From Hyphomicrobiales bacterium (lineage in GTDB: Bacteria > Pseudomonadota > Alphaproteobacteria > Rhizobiales > Rhizobiaceae), in contig UBMP01000025.1 of assembly GCA_900466575.1 (NCBI GenBank), positions 119,953 through 183,952 of the forward strand: a DNA stretch of 64,000 bases, written 5' to 3'. Each line of letters begins with the position of its first letter. The first letter of the stretch is position 1. Both the position numbers and the translations under genes were made by a program. This document shows, one piece after another, positions 62,888-64,000 of the stretch. Under the pieces are notes generated by a model. That model was given only the letters and a program-made list of their open reading frames with translations, was not told where the DNA came from and did no database searches.

Positions 62888-62999
62888 TGCTGCACTCTCT
62901 TCAAGATTGACGGGCAAGCCCCCGTCGCATAGGACTGACGCCCGATATCCCGGACATCGATCCGGTCGATGATAGACAGCGAAGTTTAAGGAATTTCCC

Positions 63000-63857
63000 A
63001 TGCACGCAGCCGATCTTGCCGGGCTCGAGAAGACCATCGAAGCCGCCTTCGACAACCGCGACAGCGTCACCACCGCGACCCGCGGCGAAGTGCGCGATGC
63101 GGTCAACGAAGCGCTGAACCTGCTCGACAGCGGCAAGGCCCGCGTCGCCACCCGTGGTGAAGATGGCACATGGACCGTGCATCAGTGGCTGAAGAAGGCC
63201 GTGCTCCTCTCCTTCCGCCTGAACCCGATGGAGATCATCAAGGGCGGGCCGGGCGACTCGGCCTGGTGGGACAAGGTTCCCTCGAAGTTCGATGGCTGGA
63301 CCGCGCTGGAATTCGAGCGCGCCGGCTTCCGTTCCGTGCCGAACTGCATCGTCCGCCGCTCGGCCTTCATCGCTCCGGGCGCGATCCTGATGCCCTCCTT
63401 CGTCAACCTCGGCGCCTATGTCGGCGAGGGCACGATGGTCGACACCTGGGCGACGGTCGGTTCCTGCGCGCAGATCGGCAAGCATGTGCATCTCTCCGGC
63501 GGCGTCGGCATTGGCGGCGTTCTGGAGCCGCTGCAGGCCGGCCCGACGATCATCGAGGACAATTGCTTCATCGGCGCACGTTCCGAAGTCGTTGAAGGCT
63601 GCATCGTCCGCGAAGGCTCCGTGCTCGGGATGGGCGTCTTCATCGGCAAGTCGACGAAGATCGTCAACCGTGCCACGGGCGAGATCACCTACGGCGAAGT
63701 CCCGCCCTATTCCGTGGTCGTCGCCGGCTCCATGCCAGGCAATTCCATGATGGGCAACGGTCAGGCTGCGCCGAACCTTTACTGCGCCGTCATCGTCAAG
63801 ACCGTTGACGAGCAGACCCGCTCGAAGACGGGCATCAACGAACTGCTTCGCGACTGA
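63000..63857 (+). CDS. dapD: 2,3,4,5-tetrahydropyridine-2,6-dicarboxylate N-succinyltransferase
   Basis: Succinylates tetrahydrodipicolinate in lysine/diaminopimelate synthesis; cytosolic, 285 aa. The catalytic region is a left-handed beta-helix of hexapeptide repeats (from about residue 115: [58 protein letters not shown]). The N-terminal part includes [21 protein letters not shown]. dapE normally follows and probably lies beyond the window. Confidence 0.97.
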   Translation: MHAADLAGLEKTIEAAFDNRDSVTTATRGEVRDAVNEALNLLDSGKARVATRGEDGTWTVHQWLKKAVLLSFRLNPMEIIKGGPGDSAWWDKVPSKFDGWTALEFERAGFRSVPNCIVRRSAFIAPGAILMPSFVNLGAYVGEGTMVDTWATVGSCAQIGKHVHLSGGVGIGGVLEPLQAGPTIIEDNCFIGARSEVVEGCIVREGSVLGMGVFIGKSTKIVNRATGEITYGEVPPYSVVVAGSMPGNSMMGNGQAAPNLYCAVIVKTVDEQTRSKTGINELLRD

Positions 63858-63913
63858 TTGCGCTTCTCCTCTCCGCTTGTGGGAGAGGACAGGCTTCCTG
63901 CCGCGCCAAAACC

Positions 63914-63935
63914 CTCGGGAAAAACCTTTCCCGAG
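63914..63935. terminator. hairpin downstream of dapD
   Basis: CTCGGGAAA-AACC-TTTCCCGAG, a perfect 9-bp stem 57 bp after the dapD stop, followed by TTGTCC. A weak terminator is possible. The preceding CCTCTCC/GGGAGAGG pair at about 63875-63893 resembles rhizobial intergenic palindromes. Confidence 0.55.
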
Positions 63936-64000
63936 TTGTCCTCCGGTCTTTGCGCCTCCGTCCCTGTCTCAGGACATCAACTTCCGGAGAGCCACGCTGA

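Noticed and set aside
1..64000. CRISPR array, prophage, insertion sequence or integrase
   Set aside because: No regularly spaced repeats, transposase, integrase or phage structural genes were found in any frame.

Overview
The window is chromosomal DNA of a high-GC alphaproteobacterium, most likely a member of the Rhizobiaceae (Rhizobium/Agrobacterium/Shinella-like). The evidence is the rhizobial character of the proteins, the core order rpmH-rnpA-yidC ... engB ... argB ... HAD nucleotidase ... dapD, the cycM/kdsB-pheA divergon, the carboxynorspermidine polyamine genes, and rhizobial-type intergenic palindromes. The genus cannot be fixed from the sequence alone.

Layout. 0-9 kb: PAP2 phosphatase, a Bcr/CflA-type efflux pump, carboxynorspermidine decarboxylase and dehydrogenase, an M3 oligopeptidase, and a MarR-regulated second Bcr/CflA pump. 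9-13.2 kb: a four-gene signalling operon (stand-alone receiver, PruR-like periplasmic pterin-binding-type protein, hybrid histidine kinase with HPt, response regulator with a degenerate HD-GYP domain). 13.2-16.8 kb: housekeeping genes pyrC, cytochrome c, kdsB and pheA. 16.8-20.6 kb: membrane GT-C-like protein, GT2 polyprenyl-phosphate glycosyltransferase and GtrA flippase, suggesting an envelope glycosylation system. 20.6-29.5 kb: oxidoreductases, a ZntB-like transporter, an isochorismatase-fold hydrolase with a GlxA-type regulator, a vanadium-dependent haloperoxidase paired with a VCBS/ASPIC-UnbV protein, and a secreted esterase.

29.8-36.3 kb is the most unusual block. It holds a large LuxR-type regulator, a NarL-type response regulator, a 7TMR-DISM histidine kinase, an outer-membrane beta-barrel, an SGNH hydrolase and a methyltransferase resembling the PhcB family, which makes 3-hydroxy-fatty-acid methyl ester signals in Ralstonia. 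A 14-bp perfect palindrome (CCCTCAATTGAGGG) occurs upstream of both the LuxR-type gene and the beta-barrel gene. I read the block as a candidate signal-production/perception module. It ends next to a tRNA-Arg(ACG) gene.

36.7-43.1 kb: a histidine kinase, a chemoreceptor and rpmH-rnpA-yidC. 43.1-50.2 kb: a SPINDLY/OGT-like glycosyltransferase, a QorB/HxlR pair, transaldolase and a GGDEF-EAL protein. 50.3-54.2 kb: engB, a fasciclin-ECF sigma-RskA-type anti-sigma set, and argB. 54.3-58.7 kb: a regulator-rich accessory patch (TetR-DHA2 efflux, MerR-carboxymuconolactone decarboxylase family, DUF2000/AraC). 58.8-64 kb: HAD pyrimidine nucleotidase, a BetI-like regulator divergent from an orphan ChoX-like choline-binding protein plus alpha/beta hydrolase, a LOG-family protein and dapD.

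No CRISPR array, insertion sequence, integrase, rRNA or replication origin was seen. Starts were chosen by Shine-Dalgarno spacing and family length; several genes appear to use GTG or TTG.
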